Below are positions 8,207 through 17,454 of a stretch of 64,000 nucleotides of DNA, piece after piece. The notes under the pieces were generated by a model, which worked only from the letters and a program-made list of their open reading frames with translations, ran no database searches and was not told the origin of the DNA. Source of the stretch: Luteibacter aegosomatissinici (lineage in GTDB: Bacteria > Pseudomonadota > Gammaproteobacteria > Xanthomonadales > Rhodanobacteraceae); assembly GCF_023078495.1 (NCBI RefSeq), contig NZ_CP095742.1:4821501-4885500 (forward strand). Direction: 5' to 3'. The first letter of the stretch is position 1. Each line of letters begins with the position of its first letter. The position numbers and the translations under genes were made by a program.

Positions 8207-9022
8207 ATGGTCAAGAAAACCCAACCCCACGGCACCCTGCGCACCGGCATGGGTGGCTGGAACTTCGCCCCCTGGCGCGGCGTCTTCTACCCTGAAGGCC
8301 TTACCCAGAAGCGCGAACTCGAGTACGCGAGCCAGCACGTGACCAGCATCGAGATCAACGGCACGTACTACCGCGCGCCCGCGCCCGAGGTTTACCGCCA
8401 GTGGGCGGCCACCGTTCCGGATGGCTTCCTCTTTTCGGTGAAGGCGCCGCGGTACATCGTGCAGAAAAAAGCCCTGGCCGAGACGAAGGAGCAGGTATCG
8501 CGTTTCATCGAGGGCGCTGCCGCCCTCGGCGACCGGCTCGGCCCCGTGCTCTGGCAGTTCCTGCCCACGCGCACGTTCGATCCTGGCGATATCGCGGCGT
8601 TCCTCGATCTATTGCCGGAAAAGGTGGACGGGATGCCCCTTCGCCACGCCGTGGAAGTGCGCCACGAAAGCTTCCTCGACCCGCGCTGGCTTGAGCTGGC
8701 GCGCGGCCGCGGCGTGGCCACGGTGTATACGGATTCACCCGATTACCCCAACCTCGCCGACCTCACCGGGCCGTTCGTCTACGCACGCCTCATGCGCAGC
8801 CAGGCGAACCGCAAGACCGGTTACACGGCCGCCGCGCTGGCCGAATGGGCCACGCGCGCCGCTACGTGGACGAGCGGTGGCGATCCTGACGATCTGCCAC
8901 ACGTCGGCCAGCCCCAGCCACGGGAAACACCCAGGGACGCGTTCATCTACTTCATCTCGGCGGCGAAAGAGCGTAACCCTGCCGCCGCGATGGCGCTCGG
9001 ACACGCGGCAGGCATCGCATAA
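8207..9022 (+). CDS. DUF72 family protein (YecE-like TIM barrel)
   Basis: Soluble protein of 271 residues of the DUF72 family. Recognisable features are GTLRTGMGGWNFAPWRGVFYP at the N-terminus, ITSIEINGTYYR-like text (SIEINGTYYRAP), FSVKAPRYI, LGPVLWQFLP, AVEVRHESF and the C-terminal block where the family usually reads YFNN and this protein reads IYFISAAKERNP. The family has a TIM-barrel fold and no established reaction. The start is the ATG with GGAG eight bases upstream; an earlier ATG would add eight residues. It stands alone, divergent from the response regulator. Confidence 0.88.
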   Translation: MVKKTQPHGTLRTGMGGWNFAPWRGVFYPEGLTQKRELEYASQHVTSIEINGTYYRAPAPEVYRQWAATVPDGFLFSVKAPRYIVQKKALAETKEQVSRFIEGAAALGDRLGPVLWQFLPTRTFDPGDIAAFLDLLPEKVDGMPLRHAVEVRHESFLDPRWLELARGRGVATVYTDSPDYPNLADLTGPFVYARLMRSQANRKTGYTAAALAEWATRAATWTSGGDPDDLPHVGQPQPRETPRDAFIYFISAAKERNPAAAMALGHAAGIA

Positions 9023-9054
9023 TCCACCCCACGATCTACCCCAGCGGAATTTCC

Positions 9055-9720
9055 ATGGACCGACTTATCCAGAACAGCCTTATCGATCTCTTCGCTGCCA
9101 ACGACGTTGGCCTCGTACCCGACGAGGACTGGCTGCTCACCCAGGACGACGATGGCTCGGACGACGGCGACTACCCCGCGGTCCGCGGCATCTGGCACGA
9201 AGGCAAGGACGGCGGCATGGGCCGGCTGGACCTGGATATCGTGCTCGACGAGGAGCGCACGATCGAAGAGAGCTTTGGCGGCGTGGGCGCCGGCAAGGTG
9301 GGCGTGCGCGACGCGATCGATAGCTTTGCCCGTAACGATTTCCACGTGGTACTGGCCGCGTGCTGGCACCTCGTGAACAAAAAGAAGCTGGCCGTTCGTG
9401 AGATCACGGCGGGTATGCACCGCTTCACCGTTTACATCGGCGATTTCACGCTGCGTGGCGAAAGCGATGCACCGATGGAGATCCCCGAAGACGGCCTGTC
9501 GGCCCTGGAAGCCGCGATCGCCACCGCACCGCTCACCAGCGATGTGCACTGGATCCGGGTCTTCTACGGCAACGTGGGCGATGGCAAGAGCCAGGTCGAG
9601 GTGCTGCTGGATAACGAACCGTGGGCCGCAGGCCACAAGGCGATCGCCTCCGTGGATTGGCCGCAGCACGAACGCTATTACAGCCTGCGCAATTTCATTG
9701 CGCTCGTCCCGCTGGACTAG
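9055..9720 (+). CDS. Hypothetical protein (DUF6348-like, tentative)
   Basis: Soluble acidic protein of 221 residues with no signal peptide or membrane segment. A run of Asp/Gly (TQDDDGSDDGDYP, residues 29-41) is followed by alternating beta-strand-like segments. These include LDLDIVLDEERTIEESFGG, WHLVNKKKLAVREI, HRFTVYIGDFTLRG and VHWIRVFYGNVGDGKSQVEV. The last ends in an Asn-Glu-Pro-Trp block (LLDNEPW). The overall wording resembles DUF6348, a family without known function; this assignment is from memory and unverified. It follows the DUF72 gene by 32 bases on the same strand, so co-transcription is possible. Confidence 0.7.
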   Translation: MDRLIQNSLIDLFAANDVGLVPDEDWLLTQDDDGSDDGDYPAVRGIWHEGKDGGMGRLDLDIVLDEERTIEESFGGVGAGKVGVRDAIDSFARNDFHVVLAACWHLVNKKKLAVREITAGMHRFTVYIGDFTLRGESDAPMEIPEDGLSALEAAIATAPLTSDVHWIRVFYGNVGDGKSQVEVLLDNEPWAAGHKAIASVDWPQHERYYSLRNFIALVPLD

Positions 9721-9746
9721 ACACCGCTGTTGCAGGAGCGCGCTTA

Positions 9747-10181
9747 TTAATCCGCGTCGCGAAACGCGGGCCATTCCTCGGGGCGCATGATCTCGAACAA
9801 CCCTTCGCGCTTCGTGCGGCGGCCGAGGCGTAGTACTTCGGCATCACGCGAGAACACGATGGAGGCACGCGAGGACGCCGCAAGCTCAAGGAACTTCTGG
9901 TCGTCGGGATCCTTGCAGCGAGGCGGCTTCTTCGTGCACTCATCCGTCGGCAACCGGCGAACCAGCGCATCGAAGCGTGATACCGCATCGGCCCGGCGGG
10001 CGTCGTCGAGTTTCAGCGTTGGGTAGTCGAGTACCGCCAGCCATTCGTCGCGGCAATCATCACGCGTTATGGCTTCCACTTCGCCACCCTCGATGGCCGC
10101 GACCAGCGCCGCGGCCCGGGGATCGGCGAACACGAAGGCATCCAGGCACACATTGGTGTCCAGGACGACCCGCAGCGTCAT
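9747..10181 (-). CDS. PIN-domain ribonuclease (putative toxin component)
   Basis: PIN-domain protein of 144 residues of the 'putative toxin-antitoxin system toxin component' group. Acidic catalytic residues are visible: Asp8 in VVLDTN, Glu46 in CRDEWL, Asp94 in [11 protein letters not shown] and Asp113 in FSRD. The family cleaves RNA in a metal-dependent way. No antitoxin gene lies beside it. Instead its ATG overlaps the stop of the flavin-dependent monooxygenase gene upstream by four bases (ATGA), so the pair is translationally coupled. A cysteine-containing [16 protein letters not shown] segment before the third acidic cluster recalls the zinc-knuckle-like wording seen in this subgroup. Its target RNA is unknown. 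Confidence 0.85.
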   Translation of the reverse strand: MTLRVVLDTNVCLDAFVFADPRAAALVAAIEGGEVEAITRDDCRDEWLAVLDYPTLKLDDARRADAVSRFDALVRRLPTDECTKKPPRCKDPDDQKFLELAASSRASIVFSRDAEVLRLGRRTKREGLFEIMRPEEWPAFRDAD

Positions 10182-11185
10182 GCCGCGGCGCTCGCGGCGA
10201 GCGCAGCGTGCTGTTCGGCCACCAGCGTGTACGAATGCTTGCGTGCCTCGTGGTCGAAGACCTGGGCAGTGATAATCAGTTCATCGGCCTGCGTGCGTTC
10301 GATGAACGCCGCAAGGCCTTCGCGCACCGTATCGGGTGAACCCACGACCGCGCACGACAGCGCGTGATCGACCTGTGCCTTCTCCATCGGGGTCCAGATG
10401 CCCTCCATGCTGTTGACCGGCGGCGGCAGCTGGCCGGGCGCACCGCGGCGCAGGTTCCAGAACGCTTGCTGTTGCGACGTGAACAGGCGCTGTGCCTCCT
10501 GGTCGGTATCGGCGGCCACCACGTTGATACCGAGCATGGCGTACGGCTTGTCCAGCACGGCGGAGGGCCGGAACATGGTGCGGTACACCTCTAGCGCCTG
10601 CATCATCAGGTCGGGGGCAAAATGCGATGCGAACGCGAACGGCAAGCCCAGCTCCGCCGAAAGGCGCGCACTGAACAGGCTGGAGCCCAGCAGCCACAGC
10701 GGTACGTTCGTATCCATGCCAGGCACGGCGCGCACCGTCTGGCCGGGCTGCAGCGGGCCCAGGTAATGCTGGAGCTCCACCACGTCATCCGGGAACCGGT
10801 CGTCGCTCGGCCCCATCGCACGGCGCAATGCGCGTGCCGTGGCGTAATCGGTGCCCGGGGCACGGCCCAGGCCAAGGTCGATACGGCCCGGGTAGAGCGA
10901 GGCCAGCGTGCCGAACTGCTCGGCGATCACCAGCGGGGCGTGGTTGGGCAGCATGATGCCGCCGGAGCCCACACGGATCGTCTTCGTCGCCTCCGCGATA
11001 TAGCCGATCACCACCGCGGTGGCGGCGCTGGCGATCCCGGTCATGTTGTGGTGCTCGGCCAGCCAGTAGCGGTGGAATCCAAGCGCTTCGGCATGCACGG
11101 CAAGGTCGCGCGAGTGGCGCAGCGCCTCGCCGGGGGATGAGCCGCGCGGCACCGGGGCCAGGTCGAGGACGGAAAACGGAATCAT
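10178..11185 (-). CDS. LLM-class flavin-dependent oxidoreductase
   Basis: Bacterial-luciferase-like monooxygenase of 335 residues (YhbW/MsnO8-like group). It uses reduced flavin and oxygen on an unidentified substrate in the cytoplasm. Typical blocks are [78 protein letters not shown] and the late [15 protein letters not shown]. The AEHHN and [10 protein letters not shown] motifs define the single-domain LLM subgroup. The start is the ATG of [12 protein letters not shown]; longer frames add unrelated sequence. The PIN gene follows with a four-base overlap. Confidence 0.9.
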   Translation of the reverse strand: MIPFSVLDLAPVPRGSSPGEALRHSRDLAVHAEALGFHRYWLAEHHNMTGIASAATAVVIGYIAEATKTIRVGSGGIMLPNHAPLVIAEQFGTLASLYPGRIDLGLGRAPGTDYATARALRRAMGPSDDRFPDDVVELQHYLGPLQPGQTVRAVPGMDTNVPLWLLGSSLFSARLSAELGLPFAFASHFAPDLMMQALEVYRTMFRPSAVLDKPYAMLGINVVAADTDQEAQRLFTSQQQAFWNLRRGAPGQLPPPVNSMEGIWTPMEKAQVDHALSCAVVGSPDTVREGLAAFIERTQADELIITAQVFDHEARKHSYTLVAEQHAALAASAAA

Positions 11186-11368
11186 GGGCGCAATCCTTGG
11201 GGTGCGACGGGCACCGATCATTTCCATATGGGCAGCCTTCGCCCAAAGGCAACCGTGTAGGCGAATGCCGGCACGATCCGTAGGCGCTGCGCCCGCCAGT
11301 ACGGCTGGCCGTGGACCCGCTCGCGCGCCCCGTGCTTCCCTTGAGGCCCCTCCAAGGAAGGACGCTAC

Positions 11369-11794
11369 ATGCCACACCTACGTTTGCTGACCGCGCTGGC
11401 GCTCGCCGCGCCCGCGTCATCCATGGCCTCGAACATGCAGGCCGATCGCTACTTCGCCGTGCAGACCGTAGGCGATGCGCCAGGTTCTGGCGAGTTCGTG
11501 GTACGCATTAGTGAAACCGCGCGTGCGAAGGCGTTCGCCAAAGCGATGCAGCACGGCCAGCCCTTGCGCCTCACCAGCCGCGTTGTCCAGCGGCCGGCCG
11601 CCTGGAACACAGCGTGGCCGTTCTACACCGAGCGCCACCGCCTCATTTCCACCCAGGCGCTGGTATCCCGTTGTTCATCGCACGGCCCGGGACAGGTCAC
11701 CCTGCTGATTGCCGGCGGCGCGAACGTGCACGGCAGCGCATGGTGTCCAGCCGTTCGTGTCGTTCGTGAAATCAACCCACCGGCGCCACGCTAG
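11369..11794 (+). CDS. Secreted BP74-like domain protein
   Basis: Small exported protein of 141 residues. A signal peptide ([21 protein letters not shown]) is followed by one compact domain. [20 protein letters not shown], then [22 protein letters not shown] and the terminal [13 protein letters not shown] correspond in order to blocks I recall from BP74 N-terminal-domain proteins (YF.F...EFVIKLTDPAKI, YNPGWSFHL, WCPW..RLVREI). BP74 was first described in Dictyostelium; bacterial homologues have no established role. Two cysteines (in VSRCSSHG and AWCPAV) could form a disulphide. A good ribosome-binding site (AAGGA, about 9 bases upstream) supports the start. It is divergent from the monooxygenase gene. 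Confidence 0.7.
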   Translation: MPHLRLLTALALAAPASSMASNMQADRYFAVQTVGDAPGSGEFVVRISETARAKAFAKAMQHGQPLRLTSRVVQRPAAWNTAWPFYTERHRLISTQALVSRCSSHGPGQVTLLIAGGANVHGSAWCPAVRVVREINPPAPR

Positions 11795-11915
11795 CTTCGG
11801 CTGATTCCCTGGGGAAACGATCCGTTCGGCCGGCCGATGCGCCACAACCCCCGGTGGAGGCGGAAAATACGCCCATCCACTCAACCATTCCGGCGAACAC
11901 CGGGGGAGCATGACC

Positions 11916-12617
11916 ATGATCGATATCCGCCGCTTTAACACCCTGGGTGGTGCCAACCACGGCTGGCTCGACGCGAAGCATCATTTCTCCTTCGCCTCGT
12001 ACCACGATCCGAAGCGGATGGGCTGGGGCGCGCTGCGTGTATGGAACGATGACACCATCGCCGCCGGCACCGGCTTTCCGGCGCACCCGCATTCGGACAT
12101 GGAAATCATCACCTATGTCCGCGAAGGGGCGATCACCCACGAAGACAGCCTGGGCAACAAGGGCCGCACCGAGGCCGGCGATGTGCAGGTGATGAGCGCA
12201 GGCACCGGCATCCGCCACGCCGAATACAACGCCGAACCGGACGCCACGCGGATCTTCCAGATCTGGATCATTCCCGATGGCGAACGCAAGGCACCGTCGT
12301 GGGGCACCCGCCCGTTCCCCAAGGGCGAGCGCTCGGGCCGCTTCGTGACGCTGGCCAGCGGTTTTGAAGACGATGCCGATGCGCTGCCGATTCGCACGGA
12401 TGCGCGCGTGCTTGGCGCCAGCCTGAAGGCCGGCGAGACCGCGGAGTACGCGCTGGGCGAAGGTCGCTTCGCCTACATGGTGCCGGCTGCCGGTGCCGTG
12501 GAGATCAACGGCCAGGACCTCGGCAAGGGCGATGGCGCCGCGATCCGCGATGAGCGCGTACTGCGCATCACCGCGAAGGAAGATGCCGAACTGGTGCTGG
12601 TCGACTCGGCGGCGTAA
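11916..12617 (+). CDS. Pirin family protein (YhhW-like bicupin)
   Basis: Cytoplasmic bicupin of 233 residues. The pirin N-terminal cupin carries the metal ligands in PAHPHSDMEIITYVREG (His-X-His), the GTGIRHAEYN histidine and a downstream Glu, matching E. coli YhhW with quercetin 2,3-dioxygenase activity. The C-terminal cupin-like domain follows from about residue 130. Two ATGs lie six bases apart. The second is chosen because GGGGGAG is 7 bases from it and only one base from the first. It is convergent with the sulfatase-family gene, with a REP hairpin between them. Confidence 0.9.
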   Translation: MIDIRRFNTLGGANHGWLDAKHHFSFASYHDPKRMGWGALRVWNDDTIAAGTGFPAHPHSDMEIITYVREGAITHEDSLGNKGRTEAGDVQVMSAGTGIRHAEYNAEPDATRIFQIWIIPDGERKAPSWGTRPFPKGERSGRFVTLASGFEDDADALPIRTDARVLGASLKAGETAEYALGEGRFAYMVPAAGAVEINGQDLGKGDGAAIRDERVLRITAKEDAELVLVDSAA

Positions 12618-12629
12618 CCGATAGCCGTT

Positions 12630-12694
12630 GTAGGAGCGTGCTTGCACGCGATGGGGGTTATGGCAGGCCCCATCGCGCGCAAGCGCGCTCCTTC
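12630..12694. repeat. Paired REP hairpin (type II)
   Basis: Left arm GTAGGAGCGTGCTTGCACGC and right arm GCGCGCAAGCGCGCTCCTTC face each other, between the convergent pirin and sulfatase-family genes. The left stem reads GCGTGC/GCACGC where other type II copies read GCGCGC/GCGCGC. The right foot is CTTC instead of CTAC, so it has decayed slightly. Confidence 0.82.
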
Positions 12695-12704
12695 AGTTGC
12701 GGCA

Positions 12705-14630
12705 TTACTTGCGTTTCATCAGGCCATTGGTGAACAGGTACGCAGCGGTCTGGTAGTAAGTTATTGCATCTTTCGCGTTCTGGTCGTTGTACGTCGCCAC
12801 CGGTGTCGCATCGCCGGTTTCCTCCTGCGGCAGCATCTCTTTGACCGGCTGCCTGGGCACCAGCGATGCCAGCATGCCGCCATGCAGGTAACCCAACTCC
12901 TGGTAGGTGCTTACGAACGCCCGCTCGCGACCGGGCTCCAGCTTGAACAGGTCGTAGCCGTAGAAGCGCGATGTGTAGCTGAAGTTGAGCATGCCCAGCA
13001 GCGTCGGCGGAATATCGATCTGGCTCATCAGCCGATCGACCCGACCCGGCGCCACATGCTTGGGTGAATAGATATAGAGCGGGATGTGGTAACGATCGAT
13101 CGGCAGGCTGGTCTTGCCTGCGCTGGTAGCACAGTGGTCGGCCGTGATCACGAAGATCGTGTCATCGAACCACGGCTTGGTCGCCGCGCGCTTGAGGAAA
13201 TCGGCGATGGCCCAGTCGGTGTACTGCACCGCGGCACGTCGCGAGCCTTGCGGCAGCGGCACACGCCCGGCCGGGAAGGTGAACGGCCGGTGGTTCGACG
13301 TAGTCATGACATGGCCGAAGTACGGCTTGCCCTTCGCATAGGCATCATCCATGCGCTTCATGACCAGGGTGAACAGATCCTCATCCGCCACGCCCCACAC
13401 GTTCTCGGCGTGGATGTCCTTCGCATCGATCACGTTGCGATCAACGGCGTCATAGCCATTGCTCGCGAAGAAGTGGTTCATGTTGTCGAAGTAGCCGTAG
13501 CCGCCGTACACGAACTCGGACGTATAGCCCTTCGCGTTGAACACATCGGCCAGGGACCACAGGCCCTCGTTTCCGGGCCGCTTGACGATCGATTCGCCGG
13601 GCGTGGGCGGCACGGAGAGCGCCAGCGCTTCCAGGCCGCGCACGGTGCGGGTGCCATTGGCGTACAGCTCGGTGAAGAACAGGCTCTTGTCGGCGAGCGC
13701 ATCCAGGTTCGGCATCAGGTGCTTGTGCTTGCTGACCGAAAGACCTTCCACGTAGTCGCCCGACAGGCTCTCCACGCTGATCAGCACCACGTTGAGCTTC
13801 TTTTCCGGCCCGGCGTTCTCGATCCGCCGGGTGATGTCCATCGGATCATCGCTGGTGAACGTGGCATCGGGGGTCTTCAGCAACGTGCGCAGCTCACCAA
13901 AGGCCTGGTCCTTGGGCAGCGAAGGGTAGTACTTGGCGTAGTCGAGTTCGTTTTCGCGGAACGCGGCGAAGAACTCGTAGGTGCCATCACCCGCCAGCTC
14001 GTTCATGTACTGGTTGCGCTGGCCATCCTTCATGGCGGCATCCACGCCGAAGCTCACGGCCACGGTCGCCACCAGCCAGCCGAGCACGACCATGCTGCGG
14101 CCAGCGAAGCGCGAGCCATCGTCACCGAGCGCCAGCTTGCGGCGGCTGAGCCAGATGATGCCCACGGCGAGCAGGGCGATCATGGTGATCCAGGTGCCGA
14201 TCGGGTACGACTCCTGGATATTGCCCACGACCTCATGGGTGTAGACGAGGTAATCGACCGCGATGAAATTGAAGCGGGCACTGAACTCGCCCCAGAACAC
14301 CAGTTCGGCGACCGCGACAAACAGCGTGGCGAAGGCCAGCACCCAGGCGAAGCCAAGGAAGATACGCCGGCCCCAGCGGGACATGGCGGCCCGCCGCGGC
14401 AATAGCCACAGCACCAGCAACATGGGCCAGCCCATGTAGAGGAAGGTGACCAGGTCGTAACCCAGCCCCACGCCGAACACGTACAGCAGCGCGCCCGGCG
14501 AGTGCGGCACATCCTTGCCGGTCTTGATCAGGAGGATGAGCCGGACCACGAAGGCCACGGCGATGAACAGGGCGCCATACCAGGCCAGGGGCCGGAAGCG
14601 CTGGCGCAGCGCCGGGGAAACAGGATGCAT
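12705..14630 (-). CDS. LTA-synthase-family sulfatase / phosphoethanolamine-phosphoglycerol-type transferase
   Basis: Inner-membrane enzyme of 641 residues. Five membrane segments occupy about residues 15-195, followed by a periplasmic alkaline-phosphatase-like sulfatase domain. Metal and catalytic motifs are Glu287 in VLISVESLSGD, a threonine nucleophile in NGTRTVRG (Thr327 or Thr329), HVMTTSNHRPF, FVITADHCA and the late RYHIPLYIY histidine. This architecture is that of LtaS and OpgB/MdoB, which move phosphoglycerol onto an acceptor. In Gram-negatives such proteins often modify periplasmic glucans or lipid headgroups; the acceptor here is unknown. It is divergent from mprF, another envelope lipid gene. 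Confidence 0.88.
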   Translation of the reverse strand: MHPVSPALRQRFRPLAWYGALFIAVAFVVRLILLIKTGKDVPHSPGALLYVFGVGLGYDLVTFLYMGWPMLLVLWLLPRRAAMSRWGRRIFLGFAWVLAFATLFVAVAELVFWGEFSARFNFIAVDYLVYTHEVVGNIQESYPIGTWITMIALLAVGIIWLSRRKLALGDDGSRFAGRSMVVLGWLVATVAVSFGVDAAMKDGQRNQYMNELAGDGTYEFFAAFRENELDYAKYYPSLPKDQAFGELRTLLKTPDATFTSDDPMDITRRIENAGPEKKLNVVLISVESLSGDYVEGLSVSKHKHLMPNLDALADKSLFFTELYANGTRTVRGLEALALSVPPTPGESIVKRPGNEGLWSLADVFNAKGYTSEFVYGGYGYFDNMNHFFASNGYDAVDRNVIDAKDIHAENVWGVADEDLFTLVMKRMDDAYAKGKPYFGHVMTTSNHRPFTFPAGRVPLPQGSRRAAVQYTDWAIADFLKRAATKPWFDDTIFVITADHCATSAGKTSLPIDRYHIPLYIYSPKHVAPGRVDRLMSQIDIPPTLLGMLNFSYTSRFYGYDLFKLEPGRERAFVSTYQELGYLHGGMLASLVPRQPVKEMLPQEETGDATPVATYNDQNAKDAITYYQTAAYLFTNGLMKRK

Positions 14631-14844
14631 GGTGCCTCGCGGACGGACGGGCGGGCGCGCACGCCTGCCTTGTCATCGCAGCGTAAGAAACCGCGCTTAC
14701 ATGCTCCTTTCCCAAACCTTAGCGCCAGCTTTCACGTGCCGGATGGGCATACATCGCATTCGGCACGAACGTGCTCCCTGCCGCCCCGGCGCGCTATGTG
14801 GCACCCTACACGACCTTACGAGCCAGATCTGGAGCCGCGGCACC

Positions 14845-17454
14845 GTGGAGCAAGCACCCAGCACGGAGCTGTCGCCTAACCAACCGCCCCTTGGCAAGCG
14901 CGCGCATTACGCCAACCTGCTGCGCAGGGCGGGCGGGCCACTGCTGTCGGTGGCCTTGCTGTGCCTTGCCCTGTGGGCCCTGCACCTCATGGCCAGCGAG
15001 GTGACGTACCGCCAGATCGGCGACTACGTGCACAACCTGCCCAACGCCGATATCGGCCTGGCGGTGCTGCTGACGGGCGCCGGGTTCGCGGTGATGACCC
15101 TGTACGACTGGTTCGGCCTGGCCAGCGTGGGCAAGCGGCTTCCGGCAAAACGCGTCGGGCTTATCTCCTTCATCAGCTATGCCTTTTCCAATGCGCTGGG
15201 CATGTCGCTGCTGGTGTCGGGCTCCATCCGCTACCGGTTCTACGTGCAGGCGGGGCTGACCACGGGCGAGATTGCCCGGGTGGTGCTCTATACAACGCTG
15301 AGCTTCTGGCTGGGCCTCATGGCGCTCACCGGCGCCATCCTCATGTTCGTCCCCATCCCGCCGGAAGTACCGCTCTCGGGCCTGCGGATCCCGCTGGCGA
15401 TCGTGCTGTCGGCCGTACCCGTGGCCTGGTTCGCGGTGGCCGTGTTCGTGCGCCGCCCCATCCGCGTCTGGCGCTGGGCCGTCAACTCGCCCACGCCAAC
15501 CGTCGCGGCGCGGCAGATCCTGGTCGGCGCACTGGATTGGGGCCTGGCGGCGGGCGTGCTGTACGTGCTGATGCCCGAAGCGATCGTGGGCGGTTTCGGC
15601 CATTTCCTGGCCATCTTCGTGCTCGCCCAGATGGCGGGCCTGATCAGCCACGTGCCGGGTGGCCTGGGTGTGTTCGAGGCCGTGATGCTGGCCGGCTTCG
15701 GTGCCACCGGGAACCACGGGCTGGAGGCACCGATCCTGGGCTCGCTGGCCGCCTATCGCGCGGTGTACTACCTGCTGCCGCTGTGCGTGGCCACGCTCAT
15801 GGTGATCGTCCGCGAGCTGCGCGCCTTGCGCCATGCCGCCCTGATCACGCCGTGGTTCTCCGGCCTGCTGCCGCCGTTCTTCGCGGGGCTCACGCTGGTA
15901 TGCGGTGCGGTGCTGCTGTTCTCGGGGGCCACCCTGGCCATCCCGGGCCGCATGGAGATCCTGCGCGGCTTCGTGCCGCTGCCGCTGGTCGAGGTCTCGC
16001 ACTTCCTTTCCAGCGTGGTCGGCATGTTGCTGCTGATCCTGGCCCGCGGCCTGCAGCGCCGGCTCGATGCGGCGTACTGGCTGAGCCTTGTGCTGCTGAT
16101 CCTGGGCGCGGTGCTGTCGATGCTGAAGGGCATCGACTATGAAGAGGCCACGCTCCTCACCCTGCTCGCCCTGGCGCTCGCGCCAGCGCATCGGCATTTC
16201 TACCGCCGCGCCTCGCTGTTCCGCGCCTCGTTCTCTCCCGGCTGGGTCATCGCCATCGCCGCGGTGTTCGCCTGCGCCACGTGGCTGGTGTTCTTCAGCT
16301 TCAAGCACGTCGAGTACAGCAACAACCTGTGGTGGGAGTTCAGCTTCCGCCACGGCGGTGCGCCCCGCGCCTTGCGCGCCCTGGTGGGCGCCGCCGCGGT
16401 GGTCATGCTGTTCGCGCTGGCGAACCTGATCCGGCCGGCCCCACCACGGCGTGCCCGCCCCAGCGATACGGAACTGGCCCGTGCCATGCCTTTGCTGAAG
16501 CAGTTCAGCTCGGCGCAGGCGCACCTGGCACTCGTGGCCGACAAGACCCTGATGTTCGCCCCGGATGACCGCGCCTTCATCATGTACGACATCGAAGGGC
16601 GCAGCTGGGTGGCCATGGGCGACCCGGTGGGTGAGGATGAGGATGCCCGCCGCGAACTGGTATGGAGCTTCCGGGAGGAATGCGAGCGCGCCGGTGGCTG
16701 GCCGCTGTTCTACCAGGTGCGCCCGGAGGACCTGGACCTGTACCTCGAAGTGGGCATGAACCTGCTGAAGATCGGCGAGGAAGCGCGGGTTCGGCTGGAG
16801 ACCTTCAACCTCGATGGCAAATCGAAGAAGACGCTGCGCGGCACGGTGAACAAGCTCGCGCGCGACGGGCTACGCCTGGAGATCATCCCGATCGAACAGG
16901 TGCCAGCCATCCTGCCAAGGCTTAAACTCATCTCCGATGCATGGATGCGCGACAAGAAGGTCCGCGAGAAGCGCTTCTCGCTGGGCCTGTGGGATGAGCG
17001 GTACCTCTCACGCACGCCCATGGCGGTGATCTGGCAGGGTGAAGAACTCGTCGCGTTCGCCAACATGTTCCTCACCGAGTCGAAGGAGGAAGCCTCCGTC
17101 GACCTTATGCGCCACCTGCCCGAAGGCCCTGCCGGCATCATGGATTTCCTGTTCATCGAGCTGATGACGTGGGCGAAAGCCAACGGCTACCGCTGGTTCA
17201 ACCTGGGCATGGCCCCGCTTTCGGGCCTGCAGAACCGCCGCACGGCACCGCTGTGGAGCCGCTTTGGCGCCATGGTGTTTGGCCGTGGCGAGCGCTTCTA
17301 TAACTTCCGTGGCCTGCACCGCTACAAGGACAAGTTCGATCCCGAATGGGAGCCGCGCTACATCGCCGTGCCGGGCGGTATCGCGCTGCCGCTCGCGCTG
17401 GCCAACGTGGCCAGCCTGATTTCCGGCGGCCTCGGCGGGGTCGTGCGCCGGTGA
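14845..17454 (+). CDS. mprF: Bifunctional lysylphosphatidylglycerol synthetase/flippase
   Basis: Inner-membrane protein of 869 residues that attaches an amino acid from aminoacyl-tRNA to phosphatidylglycerol and flips the product, lowering surface charge. The N-terminal ~520 residues are many membrane helices of the flippase (for example ISYAFSNALGMSLLVSGSIR and LISHVPGGLGVFEAVMLA). The C-terminal cytosolic synthase (DUF2156, from about residue 545) contains MYDIEGRSWVAMGDPVG, KSKKTLRGTVNKLARDG, DLMRHLPEGPAGIMDFLF and RWFNLGMAPLSGL. The start is a GTG ten bases after CTGGAG; longer frames overlap the divergent gene's promoter and read as unrelated sequence. The next gene overlaps it by four bases. 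Lys versus Ala specificity cannot be assigned. Confidence 0.92.
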   Translation: MEQAPSTELSPNQPPLGKRAHYANLLRRAGGPLLSVALLCLALWALHLMASEVTYRQIGDYVHNLPNADIGLAVLLTGAGFAVMTLYDWFGLASVGKRLPAKRVGLISFISYAFSNALGMSLLVSGSIRYRFYVQAGLTTGEIARVVLYTTLSFWLGLMALTGAILMFVPIPPEVPLSGLRIPLAIVLSAVPVAWFAVAVFVRRPIRVWRWAVNSPTPTVAARQILVGALDWGLAAGVLYVLMPEAIVGGFGHFLAIFVLAQMAGLISHVPGGLGVFEAVMLAGFGATGNHGLEAPILGSLAAYRAVYYLLPLCVATLMVIVRELRALRHAALITPWFSGLLPPFFAGLTLVCGAVLLFSGATLAIPGRMEILRGFVPLPLVEVSHFLSSVVGMLLLILARGLQRRLDAAYWLSLVLLILGAVLSMLKGIDYEEATLLTLLALALAPAHRHFYRRASLFRASFSPGWVIAIAAVFACATWLVFFSFKHVEYSNNLWWEFSFRHGGAPRALRALVGAAAVVMLFALANLIRPAPPRRARPSDTELARAMPLLKQFSSAQAHLALVADKTLMFAPDDRAFIMYDIEGRSWVAMGDPVGEDEDARRELVWSFREECERAGGWPLFYQVRPEDLDLYLEVGMNLLKIGEEARVRLETFNLDGKSKKTLRGTVNKLARDGLRLEIIPIEQVPAILPRLKLISDAWMRDKKVREKRFSLGLWDERYLSRTPMAVIWQGEELVAFANMFLTESKEEASVDLMRHLPEGPAGIMDFLFIELMTWAKANGYRWFNLGMAPLSGLQNRRTAPLWSRFGAMVFGRGERFYNFRGLHRYKDKFDPEWEPRYIAVPGGIALPLALANVASLISGGLGGVVRR

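Noticed and set aside
9731-9745. REP arm after the hypothetical gene
   Set aside because: Only TGCAGGAGCGCGCTT remains, without a pairing arm. It is a decayed remnant at most.
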